64,000 bases of DNA from Salmonella enterica subsp. houtenae serovar Houten (GCA_900478215.1 LS483478.1:4464001-4528000), one strand, 5' to 3'. Positions 36,461-45,192 are shown, counted from the first letter of the stretch. Translations and numbers: made by a program. Notes: generated from the sequence alone by a model not told the origin.

Positions 36461-37081
36461 ATGACCTTTGAATGGTGGTTCGCCTATCTGCTGACCTCAA
36501 CGCTGTTGAGTCTTTCTCCGGGTTCTGGCGCCATTAATACCATGACGACGTCCATCAACCATGGATATCGTGGCGCAGCGGCTTCTATCGCTGGACTCCA
36601 GACCGGGCTGGGGATACATATCGTACTGGTAGGCGTCGGATTGGGTACGCTCTTTTCACGCTCGCTTATCGCTTTTGAAATTCTGAAATGGGCTGGCGCG
36701 GCTTATCTTATCTGGCTGGGTATCCAGCAGTGGCGCGCCGCAGGCGCTATCGATCTGCATACCCTCGCCCAGACGCAATCGCGGGGCCGGTTGTTCAAAC
36801 GTGCGGTCTTTGTCAATCTAACCAATCCCAAAAGCATTGTCTTTCTTGCCGCCCTGTTTCCGCAATTCATCATGCCGCAGCAACCGCAACTGGCGCAGTA
36901 CCTCATTCTTGGCGTCACCACCATTGTGGTCGATATGATTGTGATGACCGGTTACGCCACGCTGGCGCAACGCATCGCCGCCTGGATTAAAGGACCAAAG
37001 CAGATGAAAGCGCTGAATAAAGCGTTTGGTTCGTTGTTTATGCTGGTAGGCGCGCTCCTGGCGTCGGCAAGACATGCGTGA
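36461..37081 (+). CDS. rhtB: Homoserine/homoserine lactone efflux protein RhtB
   Basis: RhtB is a LysE/RhtB-superfamily inner-membrane exporter giving resistance to homoserine and its lactone. The 206-residue protein starts MTFEWWFAYLLTSTLLSLSPGSGAI and has six hydrophobic segments with the family SPGP-like motif (SPGSGA) and NPKS near 120. GGGAG-type Shine-Dalgarno (CAGGGAG) precedes the ATG. It is divergent from pldB and converges on rhtC, its paralogue, across a short palindrome. Confidence 0.95.
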   Translation: MTFEWWFAYLLTSTLLSLSPGSGAINTMTTSINHGYRGAAASIAGLQTGLGIHIVLVGVGLGTLFSRSLIAFEILKWAGAAYLIWLGIQQWRAAGAIDLHTLAQTQSRGRLFKRAVFVNLTNPKSIVFLAALFPQFIMPQQPQLAQYLILGVTTIVVDMIVMTGYATLAQRIAAWIKGPKQMKALNKAFGSLFMLVGALLASARHA

Positions 37082-37088
37082 TAGTAAC

Positions 37089-37110
37089 GCCGGATAGCGT
37101 TTATCCGGCC
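37089..37110. repeat. REP-like palindrome between rhtB and rhtC
   Basis: GCCGGATAGCGTTTATCCGGCC is a short REP-type hairpin between the convergent rhtB and rhtC; it may act as a shared transcript end. Confidence 0.65.
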
Positions 37111-37120
37111 TGGAGGTAAA

Positions 37121-37741
37121 TTAACGCGAAATAATCAGGTGAATGCCAAAGCCCGCAAACAGAGCGCCGGCAAAGCCATCGATCCATTTCGCCAGACGCT
37201 GATAGCCGCGGCGCATTTTCGGCAGCGCGAACAGGCTGGCGACCACGGTAAACCAGGCCAGCGTCTCCAGGGTGATTAACGCGAAAATACCCCAGCGCGC
37301 CGCAGCACCGACATTATCGCCGACAAACAGTGAAAAAACGGAGCCAAAATAGATAATCGCTTTCGGATTCGACAGATTGGTCAACAGTCCTTTGAGAAAG
37401 CTGCGCCCGCTCTGCGCCAGTTCAACGTGCGGAGAGGGCGCCGCCGCATCCTGTTTTTTCAGCGCGCCGCGCAGCATCTGATAACCCATCCAGCACAGAT
37501 ACAGGCCGCCGCCGACCATAATGATCGTATGCAGCCAGGCCATTTTTTCGATGATAAGATGCAGGCCAAGCAGCGCGACGCCCGCCCATACCATCACGCC
37601 GCAGGTAATACCCAGCACGCCCATCATCGCCTCTTTACGCGAGCGACTAACGGCAGTTTGAGATACGAAGAAAAAGTCGGGACCAGGGCTCATTAGCGCA
37701 ACGATGTGCACCATCGCCACAGTGAAAAATAGCATCATCAT
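37121..37741 (-). CDS. rhtC: Threonine efflux protein RhtC
   Basis: RhtC exports threonine and belongs to the same superfamily as RhtB. The 206-residue protein has six hydrophobic segments, the family motif LMSPGPDFFFVSQTA (about 16-30) and NPKAIIYFGS (about 127). It is tail to tail with rhtB and lies 64 bp after recQ on the same strand. Confidence 0.95.
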   Translation of the reverse strand: MMMLFFTVAMVHIVALMSPGPDFFFVSQTAVSRSRKEAMMGVLGITCGVMVWAGVALLGLHLIIEKMAWLHTIIMVGGGLYLCWMGYQMLRGALKKQDAAAPSPHVELAQSGRSFLKGLLTNLSNPKAIIYFGSVFSLFVGDNVGAAARWGIFALITLETLAWFTVVASLFALPKMRRGYQRLAKWIDGFAGALFAGFGIHLIISR

Positions 37742-37804
37742 AAAAATGACTCGCAGGAAAATAGTTCAGTGGGTCACCATCCTGGCACTTTTTTGTCGGG
37801 CTGA

Positions 37805-39652
37805 CTACTCTTCGTCATCACCATCAACATGCGCGCGGATGAGCGCCATAAATTCTTTGCCAAAGCGCTCCAGTTTACGCATCCCAACCCCATTAACGCT
37901 TAACATCTCGCTGGCGGAAACCGGCATCTGCTCCGCCATCTCTATCAGCGTGGCGTCATTAAAGACCACATACGGCGGGATATTCTCTTCATCAGCGATA
38001 GCTTTACGTAGTTTGCGCAACTTAGCGAATAATTTGCGATCGTAATTACCGCCGAACGATTTCTGCATCACGCGGGGTTTGAGGGCGACGATGCGCGGCA
38101 CCGCAAGCTTCAGCGGAACGTCTCCACGGAGCACCGGACGCGCGGCATCCGTCAACTGTAATGCGGAGTGCTGCGCAATATTTTGCATTACCAGCCCCAG
38201 ATGAATGAGCTGGCGAATCACGCTCACCCAGTGCTCATGGCTCTTTTCGCGTCCCATGCCATAAACCTTGAGTTTGTCATGACCGAAATCGCGGATGCGT
38301 TGGTTATTCGCGCCGCGGATCACCTCGACGACGTAGCCCATGCCAAAACGCTGGTTAACCCGACCAATGGTAGAAAGCGCAATCTGGGCATCGTTTAAGC
38401 CATCATATTGTTTGGGCGGATCGAGACAGATATCGCAGTTACCGCACGGTTCTTGTCGGCCTTCGCCAAAGTAATTAAGCAATACCAGGCGACGGCAGGT
38501 TTGCGCTTCGGCAAAAGCGCCCATCGCATTCAGTTTATGTCGTTCAATATCCTGAAGCTGTCCGGCTGGTTTCTCTTCCAGACAACGACGTAGCCAGGCC
38601 ATATCCGCCGGATCGTAAAATAGCATAGCTTCAGCAGGCAGTCCGTCGCGCCCGGCGCGGCCCGTTTCTTGATAGTAGGATTCAATATTGCGCGGGATAT
38701 CGAAATGCACGACGAAACGTACGTTAGGTTTGTTTATGCCCATTCCGAAAGCGACGGTCGCCACCACGATTTGCAGATCGTCGCGCTGAAATTTTTCCTG
38801 CACATCGGCGCGAATAGCGTTTTCCAGCCCCGCATGATAGGCCGCCGCGCTAATGCCGCGACTTTGCAAGCGCGCAGCGGTATCTTCCACTTTCGCCCGG
38901 CTGTTACAGTAGATGATACCCGACTTGCCGCGTTGCTCCTGAACATAGCGCATTAGCTGGTCGAGCGGCTTAAACTTTTCCATCAGCATGTAGCGGATAT
39001 TCGGTCGGTCAAAGCTACTGATCTGGATTAACGGATCGTTAAGCCCAAGCAGACGAATAATATCCAGGCGCGTGGTGTCGTCGGCGGTGGCGGTCAATGC
39101 CATAAACGGCAAAGCGGGAAAACGCTGGCGAAGCTGACCGAGAGCCGCATATTCCGGACGGAAATCATGTCCCCATTGCGAGATACAGTGCGCCTCATCC
39201 ACCGCTAGCAATACCGGATTCCAGTGCGCCAGATGATCAAGAAAGTTGTCCAGCATCAGGCGTTCCGGCGCAATATACAGCAGACGAATCTGTCCGGTAC
39301 GGCACCCCGCCATCACCTCAAGCTGCTGCTCGCGGCTTTGAGTGGAGTTCAGACATGCTGCCGCCACCCCGTTCGCCAGTAGCTGATCGACCTGGTCTTT
39401 CATCAACGAGATCAGCGGCGAAACGACGACGGTCAACCCATCCAGCAACAACGCAGGGATTTGATAGCACAGAGATTTGCCGCCGCCGGTGGGCATGACG
39501 ACCAGGCAGTCGCGACCGGAGAGCGCAGTATCAATAATCGCTTCCTGGCCCGAGCGAAACTGTTGGTAGCCAAAGGTTTCTTGCAAAACCTGTTTAGCCC
39601 CTGATTCCAGATTCAACACTTCCGCCTGCGCCACATTAACCCCGTTCACCAT
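37805..39652 (-). CDS. recQ: ATP-dependent DNA helicase RecQ
   Basis: RecQ is a 3'-5' helicase of the RecF recombination pathway that unwinds forks and joint molecules with Topo III and SSB. Motif I MPTGGGKSLCYQ (near 54), motif II DEAHCISQWGHDFRP, the arginine-finger region QETGRAGRDGLP, the four-cysteine zinc site (CRRLVLLNYFGE ... CGNCDIC), the winged helix and a C-terminal HRDC domain are all present. From ATG 39652 it is 615 residues; a GTG six codons downstream (39634) gives VAQAEVLNLESG and exactly the 609-residue E. coli protein, and may be the real start. It follows pldA past a terminator. Confidence 0.96.
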   Translation of the reverse strand: MVNGVNVAQAEVLNLESGAKQVLQETFGYQQFRSGQEAIIDTALSGRDCLVVMPTGGGKSLCYQIPALLLDGLTVVVSPLISLMKDQVDQLLANGVAAACLNSTQSREQQLEVMAGCRTGQIRLLYIAPERLMLDNFLDHLAHWNPVLLAVDEAHCISQWGHDFRPEYAALGQLRQRFPALPFMALTATADDTTRLDIIRLLGLNDPLIQISSFDRPNIRYMLMEKFKPLDQLMRYVQEQRGKSGIIYCNSRAKVEDTAARLQSRGISAAAYHAGLENAIRADVQEKFQRDDLQIVVATVAFGMGINKPNVRFVVHFDIPRNIESYYQETGRAGRDGLPAEAMLFYDPADMAWLRRCLEEKPAGQLQDIERHKLNAMGAFAEAQTCRRLVLLNYFGEGRQEPCGNCDICLDPPKQYDGLNDAQIALSTIGRVNQRFGMGYVVEVIRGANNQRIRDFGHDKLKVYGMGREKSHEHWVSVIRQLIHLGLVMQNIAQHSALQLTDAARPVLRGDVPLKLAVPRIVALKPRVMQKSFGGNYDRKLFAKLRKLRKAIADEENIPPYVVFNDATLIEMAEQMPVSASEMLSVNGVGMRKLERFGKEFMALIRAHVDGDDEE

Positions 39653-39653
39653 A

Positions 39654-39684
39654 AATCAAAACAGGCGCTATTTTCAGCGCCTGC
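39654..39684 (-). terminator. Rho-independent terminator of pldA
   Basis: On the minus strand CAGGCGCT and AGCGCCTG pair around a 6-nt loop and are followed by TTTTGATTT. It lies between pldA and recQ, and overlaps the recQ start region by little or nothing. Confidence 0.8.
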
Positions 39685-39717
39685 GAGAGAAACTGCAATG
39701 TTTAAAACACAATCCGA

Positions 39718-40587
39718 TCAGAAGATATCGTTAAGCATCACGCCGACGCCGACACGTGTCTGATTAAAATTATAGTCGATCAGCGATTCGCCATAGCCGC
39801 TGTATACCTGGGTATAAAGTCGAACATGTTTAGTGACCGGATAGCTTAATCCAAGCTCCGCGCCGCCGTAGCCCGTATTCCAGTTATACTGGCCTTTAGC
39901 GCTTAACACCGCCTCGCCCAGGTGATAACCGATTTTAAGCTGGTAATAACCCATATATTTGGTGATGTCCGGATTATCGTCGGTGCTGCCAATCACGTAC
40001 CACGGTTTGACCTCTACCAGCCAGTTGCCGTTTTCGGCCATCAGACGGGTATACAGACGGTTCCAGCTACGCGATGTAGGGTCAGAGCGTCCGTTAGAGT
40101 CATGGTTGTAGCCCATCTCTACGTCGCGCAGCGTCCAGCCGACAAAGCGATAATCCGTAGCAAAACCAAGAAAAAGCTGCGGTTCGTAGTTGGTTTCGCG
40201 AAACGGCGAAGACTCTTTACTGTTGGAAAGCTGCCACCAGGATTTCTGCGTATAGGAAGCGCCCAGTACCGAGTTTGGTCCCAGTATTCCGCGCCACAGC
40301 GGAAACGCCAGGCTCAACTGAAATTTCACTTCATCTTTACGTGCGTTTTCAGACCAGTTGTAGGTCCGAATGGCCTCTTTGTTCAGATCGCTGGTGTTCG
40401 TGTAGATCAAGTAGTTCGTGTCATAAGGGTAAAGCGTAAAAGGGTTATCATGCTCCTGTAGCATGTTAGCGATGATACTTCCCCGCACTGCAGGCGCATC
40501 ATGAACCTCTTTTATCGTAGCTTCTTGTGCATATGCCGCTAGTGGCAGTAGCGTGGCTGGCAACAACCAACTCAAAATCGCCCGCAT
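39718..40587 (-). CDS. pldA: Outer membrane phospholipase A PldA (OmpLA)
   Basis: PldA is a calcium-dependent 12-stranded outer-membrane barrel that removes mislocalised phospholipids from the outer leaflet. The 289-residue precursor has a 20-residue signal peptide (MRAILSWLLPATLLPLAAYA) and the catalytic motif YNHDSNGRSDPTSRSWNR (His and Ser near 162 and 164 of the precursor, with Asn after), and ends in an aromatic residue as outer-membrane barrels do. It is divergent from yigI and ends at a clear terminator before recQ. Confidence 0.97.
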   Translation of the reverse strand: MRAILSWLLPATLLPLAAYAQEATIKEVHDAPAVRGSIIANMLQEHDNPFTLYPYDTNYLIYTNTSDLNKEAIRTYNWSENARKDEVKFQLSLAFPLWRGILGPNSVLGASYTQKSWWQLSNSKESSPFRETNYEPQLFLGFATDYRFVGWTLRDVEMGYNHDSNGRSDPTSRSWNRLYTRLMAENGNWLVEVKPWYVIGSTDDNPDITKYMGYYQLKIGYHLGEAVLSAKGQYNWNTGYGGAELGLSYPVTKHVRLYTQVYSGYGESLIDYNFNQTRVGVGVMLNDIF

Positions 40588-40751
40588 TCCTGGTGTTCTC
40601 CTGACGAAATATTTTCAGCTTGAATTATTCTCTGCCAGCCATTTTTACATATTTACACACATAGCCGTTAGTTATCCCTTCTTAAAGTAGAAAACAACAA
40701 TTAAGAAGCATATTATCAACATTTCATTAACCAATGGAGTGTCAGGAACCT

Positions 40752-41219
40752 ATGTCCGCTGTACTTACCGCTGAACAAGCTCTGAAATTAGTGGGTGAAA
40801 TGTTTGTCTACCACATGCCGTTTAATCGGGCGTTAGGGCTGGAGCTGGAACGCTATGAAAAAGCGTTCGCCCAACTGGCCTTTAACAACCAGCCGATGAT
40901 GGTCGGCAACTGGGCGCAAAGCATTTTACACGGCGGCGTCATCGCCTCTGCGCTGGATGTCGCCGCCGGACTGGTATGCGTCGGCAGCACGCTAACTCGT
41001 CACGAAACCATCAGCGAAGATGAACTACGCCAGCGCCTGTCACGGATGGGAACGATTGACCTGCGCGTCGATTACCTGCGTCCAGGCAGAGGCAACCGCT
41101 TTACGGCCACCAGTAGCCTGCTGCGCGCAGGGAATAAAGTGGCCGTCGCCCGCGTGGAATTACACAATGAAGATCAGCTGTACATCGCCAGCGCCACCGC
41201 CACTTATATGGTGGGATAA
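40752..41219 (+). CDS. yigI: Acyl-CoA thioesterase YigI (hotdog fold)
   Basis: YigI is a PaaI-type hotdog protein reported in E. coli as a medium/long-chain acyl-CoA thioesterase. From the ATG at 40752 ([13 protein letters not shown]) it is 155 residues, the E. coli length; an ATG six codons earlier (MECQEP) is open but not conserved, and CAGGAAC lies before the chosen start. The typical segment [21 protein letters not shown] carries the HGG motif of the fold. It is followed 43 bp later by rarD. Confidence 0.92.
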
Positions 41220-41262
41220 AAGCAGGTAAACTGTTGTTACACTTCAGATACGAGTTTTCCGG

Positions 41263-42159
41263 ATGGACGCAAAACAAACACGGCAGGGCGTATTACTCGC
41301 TCTTGCCGCCTATTTTATTTGGGGGATCGCCCCCGCGTATTTCAAGCTGATCTATTACGTTCCCGCAGATGAGATCCTGACGCACCGCGTGATTTGGTCA
41401 TTTTTCTTTATGGTGGCGCTGCTTAGCGTCAGCCGCCAGTGGCGACAGGTTAAGCGTCTACTGAAAACACCAAAGAAGATTTTCCTGCTGGCCCTGTCCG
41501 CCGTACTGGTCGGCGGTAACTGGCTATTATTCATTTGGGCGGTAAATAATCACCATATGCTGGAGGCCAGCCTGGGTTATTTCATTAATCCGCTGGTTAA
41601 CATCTTGCTGGGGATGATTTTTCTTGGAGAACGCTTCCGTCGAATGCAGTGGCTGGCGGTGATTCTGGCGGTGTGCGGCGTGCTGGTGCAACTCTGGACC
41701 TTTGGCTCGCTGCCGATTATCGCGCTGGGGCTGGCGTTTAGTTTTGCGTTTTACGGCCTGGTGCGTAAGAAAATAGCCGTTGAAGCGCAGACCGGTATGC
41801 TGGTTGAAACGCTATGGCTATTGCCGGTCGCAGCGATTTATCTGTTTGGCATCGCCGATAGCGCCACCAGCCATATGGGGCAAAACGCACTCTCGCTGAA
41901 CTTGCTGTTAATGGCGGCAGGTGTGGTCACTACGATTCCGCTGCTGTGCTTTACCGGGGCGGCTACGCGCCTGCGTCTTTCTACACTGGGCTTTTTCCAG
42001 TATATCGGCCCAACGCTGATGTTCCTGCTGGCAGTCACCTTTTATGATGAACATCCGGGCGCGGATAAGATGGTGACGTTCGGGTTTATCTGGGTAGCGC
42101 TGGCGATTTTCGTGATGGATGCGCTGTATACCCAGCGCAGAACGCGTAAAGGATTGTGA
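41263..42159 (+). CDS. rarD: RarD, EamA/DMT-family transporter
   Basis: RarD is a ten-helix drug/metabolite transporter superfamily member, named from chloramphenicol sensitivity in Pseudomonas; its substrate in enterics is not known. The 298-residue protein shows the family features YFIWGIAPAYFKL near the N-terminus, LEASLGYFINPLVNILLGM in the middle, and FLQYIGPT-like FFQYIGPTLMFLLAV near the C-terminus. A palindrome and a terminator follow. Confidence 0.94.
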   Translation: MDAKQTRQGVLLALAAYFIWGIAPAYFKLIYYVPADEILTHRVIWSFFFMVALLSVSRQWRQVKRLLKTPKKIFLLALSAVLVGGNWLLFIWAVNNHHMLEASLGYFINPLVNILLGMIFLGERFRRMQWLAVILAVCGVLVQLWTFGSLPIIALGLAFSFAFYGLVRKKIAVEAQTGMLVETLWLLPVAAIYLFGIADSATSHMGQNALSLNLLLMAAGVVTTIPLLCFTGAATRLRLSTLGFFQYIGPTLMFLLAVTFYDEHPGADKMVTFGFIWVALAIFVMDALYTQRRTRKGL

Positions 42160-42168
42160 TTGCGGTTT

Positions 42169-42222
42169 GCTTATCAGGCCTATAAATTCCGTAGGCCTGA
42201 TAAGGCGTAGCGCCTGCTTTTT
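42169..42222 (+). terminator. REP-like palindrome and terminator after rarD
   Basis: GCTTATCAGGCCTA and TAGGCCTGATAAGGC form a long stem (42169-42206), and GGCG-TAG-CGCC followed by TGCTTTTT (42204-42222) forms a short rho-independent terminator. The rest of the gap to 42354 is AT-rich and has no gene that I recognise. Confidence 0.7.
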
Positions 42223-42354
42223 AACCTCACTTGAAGTAACAAGCATGATTTAATAGTTCATAAAGATGTGTGAAGCGAAGCCACTTTTCTGCCATCCCTT
42301 CCTTGTAATATTCATCCGCAGCAAGCGATAAGTTACTGATTATTAATTAGGTAA

Positions 42355-43206
42355 ATGGAAATTACTCATATGTTCAATTCATCAATGTATCTCCCTTATA
42401 CCCTCTTTGAACCCGTCACACGCTTCAACGATGACTCTGCCGGTGACATGCAATGTGGCGACATGGGAGAAGAAGAGCTTCTGGCGCTCGGCCTGAATGA
42501 CATATCAGAAAAAGTCGATCCTTATCGCCTTATTCATTACCCTTTTCCTCATCCCGGAGGGATAGATGGTTATTTTGGCTCATCCACCTCCGGAATAAAA
42601 ATATCGCACAGTGAGTGTGTTGATATTTTATTTACGGAAATGAAAGAACTTGCAGGGATGTTTTCATTTTATGGTGAATATAGATTCTTGATTGAAGAGC
42701 TTATCGGGCATTTCAGATATGGAAATGGTAGCCTTTTTTACAGCCAGCCATTGAATTCCGCCTTTCATAAAAGAATAAATATAAAAACACATAACAGCCC
42801 TCTTTTAATAATTAAAAAATGTATTGAAGATAAATTTAAAAATCATAAAAGGGAAGTTTATATCCCTGCTTTACTACATAAAATTCAAACAAAATTACTT
42901 AGATCAAAACTCGCTAAATTTAATAATCTGGAAGACAGAATCAATGGACTGGGGATCTGCGTTCACGATATCGCTGCGCAAAAGATAACTCTCACGAATT
43001 TTCAAAAGTACGCCATAGGCTGGAGCGCTACATTACATTTCTTTGCGCAGGATCATTTTGGACTGGACGTTGCTGATATTAAGAATAAGCTTTATCGCGA
43101 ATTTCGTTTTTTCCGCATATGGTTCTTTTTACAGCGGCACAGAGATTTTGCCTTTAAACCTTTTTTCACAAATTTTAACACTATCACCAGAATCGGCAGT
43201 TACTGA
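42355..43206 (+). CDS. DUF3289 (YPO3983) family protein
   Basis: The 283-residue protein belongs to the DUF3289 family found in enterobacteria: the N-terminal SAGDMQCGDMGEEELLALGLNDISEKVDPY, the central SHSECVDILFTEMKELAGMFSFYGEY and the C-terminal HFGLDVADIKNKLYREFRFFRIWFFLQRHRDFAFKPFFTNF are its recurring blocks. There is no signal peptide. The function is unknown. The middle of the gene is rich in A and T with many AAA/ATA codons, unlike its neighbours. The start may be ATG 42355 (AGG only 4 nt upstream) or ATG 42370. It overlaps the next gene by one base. Confidence 0.8.
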   Translation: MEITHMFNSSMYLPYTLFEPVTRFNDDSAGDMQCGDMGEEELLALGLNDISEKVDPYRLIHYPFPHPGGIDGYFGSSTSGIKISHSECVDILFTEMKELAGMFSFYGEYRFLIEELIGHFRYGNGSLFYSQPLNSAFHKRINIKTHNSPLLIIKKCIEDKFKNHKREVYIPALLHKIQTKLLRSKLAKFNNLEDRINGLGICVHDIAAQKITLTNFQKYAIGWSATLHFFAQDHFGLDVADIKNKLYREFRFFRIWFFLQRHRDFAFKPFFTNFNTITRIGSY

Positions 43207-43682
43207 TGAAGAATAAATGCGGAAAAATAGCGCTGTGTTTATTTTTGTTGGCTGGCGCTTATAATTTATGGACCCTGCGTCCGGTTAAAGTTCTGTATGC
43301 CTATTCAGATTTTGGCTCGACAGTTTTTCTGGTTGTGGATCATCTGCCATGGACTGACAAAGATAAAATCAGGTGGTACCTGACGCACCGGGAAGAATTT
43401 AAGAGGAAATATCCTTTACTGGATCAGGACTGGTCTACCTATCTTGTGATAGATATTGGCAACGGCTTTACTAATGCTAAAGATTATCACGATGGGCCAT
43501 ATGAAGATTTATATTGCTTTCCAACCATTAAGGATGATGCTGATTGTATCGTGAAAGATTACTTATTAATCGTTGATGAGTATCCTGATAGGAATACTCG
43601 TTTTGGTGTAACCGTTATTGATGGCGAGCTTGAGTACCAGTTAACGCCCGAGAAACAAATAGAGAGAGTTTTCTATCCATAA
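43206..43682 (+). CDS. DUF943 family membrane-anchored protein
   Basis: The 158-residue protein starts MKNKCGKIALCLFLLAGAYNLWTLRPVKVL: a positively charged end and one hydrophobic segment (about 7-23), so either a membrane anchor or an uncleaved signal. The rest (VLVVDHLPWTDKDKIRWYLTHREEFKRKY-like, then WSTYLVIDIGNG ... EDLYCFPTIKDDADCIVKDYLLIVD) is typical of the enterobacterial DUF943 family. It is translationally coupled to the DUF3289 gene (TGATG junction). A membrane-anchored small protein coupled to a larger soluble one recalls effector/immunity or chaperone pairs, but this is inference. Confidence 0.78.
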   Translation: MKNKCGKIALCLFLLAGAYNLWTLRPVKVLYAYSDFGSTVFLVVDHLPWTDKDKIRWYLTHREEFKRKYPLLDQDWSTYLVIDIGNGFTNAKDYHDGPYEDLYCFPTIKDDADCIVKDYLLIVDEYPDRNTRFGVTVIDGELEYQLTPEKQIERVFYP

Positions 43683-43740
43683 AGTATAGCGGTAGCTGAA
43701 CTGAACCACCGCTATGACTCGGCGTTCCGCTGGAACTGCA

Positions 43741-43770
43741 GGCCGGATAAGCGAAGCGCCATCCGGCATT
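43741..43770. repeat. REP element between the DUF943 gene and corA
   Basis: GGCCGGATAAGCGAAGCGCCATCCGGC is a typical REP palindrome. A second hairpin (AGCGGT ... ACCGCT, about 43688-43713) follows the DUF943 stop. Confidence 0.8.
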
Positions 43771-43774
43771 AAAA

Positions 43775-44725
43775 TCACAGCCAGTTCTTACGCTTAAAGT
43801 AGAGATACGGCGCCAGCCCGGCGAGGATCATGAAGATAATCGCGCCAGGGTAGCCAAAGCTCCATTTCAGTTCCGGCATAAATTCGAAGTTCATACCATA
43901 GCTGGAAGCGACCAGCGTTGGCGGCAGAAACACCACGGAAACCACCGAGAAGATTTTAATGATGCGGTTCTGCTCGATGTTGATGAAACCCATCGCCGCC
44001 TGCATCAGGAAGTTTACCTTCTGGAACAGCGATTCATTGTGCGGCAACAGGGATTCAATATCGCGCAGGATCTCGCGCGCCTGCTCCAGTTGACCACCCG
44101 GTAAGCGCGCTTTGCGCACCAGGAAGTTCAGCGCGCGCTGGGTATCCATCAGACACAAGCGTACCTTCCAGCCAATATCTTCCAGCTCCGCCAACGTGGA
44201 GAGCGCTTCATCGTATTCATCGCCCTGATGCCCTTCCATAATGACGCGGCTCAGTTTTTCCAGATCGCTGTAGATATTTTCGATTTCATCCGCCAACTGT
44301 TCAATTTTGGTTTCGAACAGATCGAGGAGTAACTCGTAAGCATTGCCATCCACCATCGCCTGGCTACGGGCGCGCATACGATACAAACGGAAGGCGGGCA
44401 GTTCGCGTTCACGCAGCGTAAACAGACGGCCATCGCGAATAGTGAATGCCACCGTAGAGTTACCGGCATGATCTTCCGCATCTTCGAAGAAGAAGAAGGA
44501 GTGGATATGCAGTCCGTCTTCGTCTTCAAAGAAGCGCGCGGATGCTTCGATATCTTCCAGTTCAGGACGCGTCGCCAGACTCTGGCCCAGCTCAGATTGT
44601 ACGCGCAATCGCTCGTCGTCGTCCGGTTCGACCAAATCGACCCATACGGCATCAATCAGGGTTTGTGACTCCTCGACTTCCAGCCGGGTCAGTCGGTTTT
44701 TTTCCAGTTGAAATGCGCTCAGCAT
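43775..44725 (-). CDS. corA: Magnesium/cobalt transporter CorA
   Basis: CorA is the constitutive pentameric inner-membrane Mg2+ channel, also passing Co2+ and Ni2+. From the ATG at 44725 (MLSAFQLEKNRLTRLEVEE) it is 316 residues, the family length; an in-frame ATG five codons upstream is not conserved. A large acidic/coiled cytoplasmic domain is followed by two C-terminal helices, with the selectivity motif YGMN at about 281-284 (ASSYGMNFEFMPELKW) and the basic end FKRKNWL. The approximately 240-nt leader carries a short ORF and hairpin (see corL). It converges with the DUF943 gene. Confidence 0.98.
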   Translation of the reverse strand: MLSAFQLEKNRLTRLEVEESQTLIDAVWVDLVEPDDDERLRVQSELGQSLATRPELEDIEASARFFEDEDGLHIHSFFFFEDAEDHAGNSTVAFTIRDGRLFTLRERELPAFRLYRMRARSQAMVDGNAYELLLDLFETKIEQLADEIENIYSDLEKLSRVIMEGHQGDEYDEALSTLAELEDIGWKVRLCLMDTQRALNFLVRKARLPGGQLEQAREILRDIESLLPHNESLFQKVNFLMQAAMGFINIEQNRIIKIFSVVSVVFLPPTLVASSYGMNFEFMPELKWSFGYPGAIIFMILAGLAPYLYFKRKNWL

Positions 44726-44854
44726 GACCGGGACTCCCAATGCGTAAAAATATCGGACAGTTCAGATGGGCACACAGAAACAAATTGGGTTTCAGACCAT
44801 TAAACAGCCTGACTCAACGCGACGGGAAAAAATGAAAGGTCGCTGACAACCGCT

Positions 44855-44882
44855 AAGGCTATCAGCAAAAAGGGATAGCCTT
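44855..44882 (-). promoter_or_regulatory. Leader hairpin of corA overlapping the corL stop
   Basis: AAGGCTATC and GATAGCCTT form a perfect 9-bp stem around a 10-nt, T-rich loop. The 5' arm begins inside the corL stop codon, so a ribosome finishing corL would prevent it from forming, as expected for a leader whose structure is set by corL translation. Confidence 0.75.
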
Positions 44883-44937
44883 AGGAGTTGATCCTGGATG
44901 ACAGGATAATGAGCCAGTATCTACTGGGTGTGTCCAA
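44881..44937 (-). CDS. corL: corA leader peptide CorL (TTG start)
   Basis: Between the corA promoter and corA an 18-codon frame reads (with initiator Met) MDTPSRYWLIILSSRINS. The start is TTG, with AGAGGA 8 nt upstream. A leader ORF named corL has been described for Salmonella corA, where its translation controls Rho-dependent termination in the leader; position, Shine-Dalgarno and the overlapping hairpin here fit that model, although I cannot check that the published ORF has exactly this sequence. Confidence 0.7.
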   Translation of the reverse strand: MDTPSRYWLIILSSRINS

Positions 44938-44969
44938 GGCGAATGTCCTCTTAGCGTAATCGTGGGCGC

Positions 44970-44998
44970 ATGTTACGCCAGCAAAAATTTGCCGTCAA
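44970..44998 (-). promoter_or_regulatory. corA: corA promoter
   Basis: TTGACG (44993-44998) and TAACAT (44970-44975) are separated by 17 bp on the minus strand. Transcription would begin near 44963, giving a leader of about 240 nt. Confidence 0.8.
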
Positions 44999-45100
44999 CA
45001 CGCAACGAAACGCGAAAAAGCAATAATTTCCCCTTATGCAGAAAGGTTAGCAGAGAGAGGGTATTTATCTATGATTTCAGAATATTAACGTCCCTATATC

Positions 45101-45192
45101 GTCGGATGGCGGCTTCGTCTTATCCGGCCTACAAATCAAAATGTTAGCCAGCGCGCAGGCCGGATAAGACGCGCCAGCGTCGCCATCCGGCA
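45101..45192. repeat. BIME: pair of inverted REP elements between corA and uvrD
   Basis: Two REP units in opposite orientation (45101-45132 and 45156-45192), each with the GGATGGCG...CTTATCCGGCC pattern, follow the uvrD stop codon. In E. coli K-12 the gene yigE lies in this interval; there is no trace of it in the 465 bp between corA and uvrD. Confidence 0.85.

Noticed and set aside
45101..45192. Repeat pair considered as the start of a CRISPR array
   Set aside because: The units are inverted, not direct, and match REP/BIME elements; there is no regular spacer pattern anywhere in the window.
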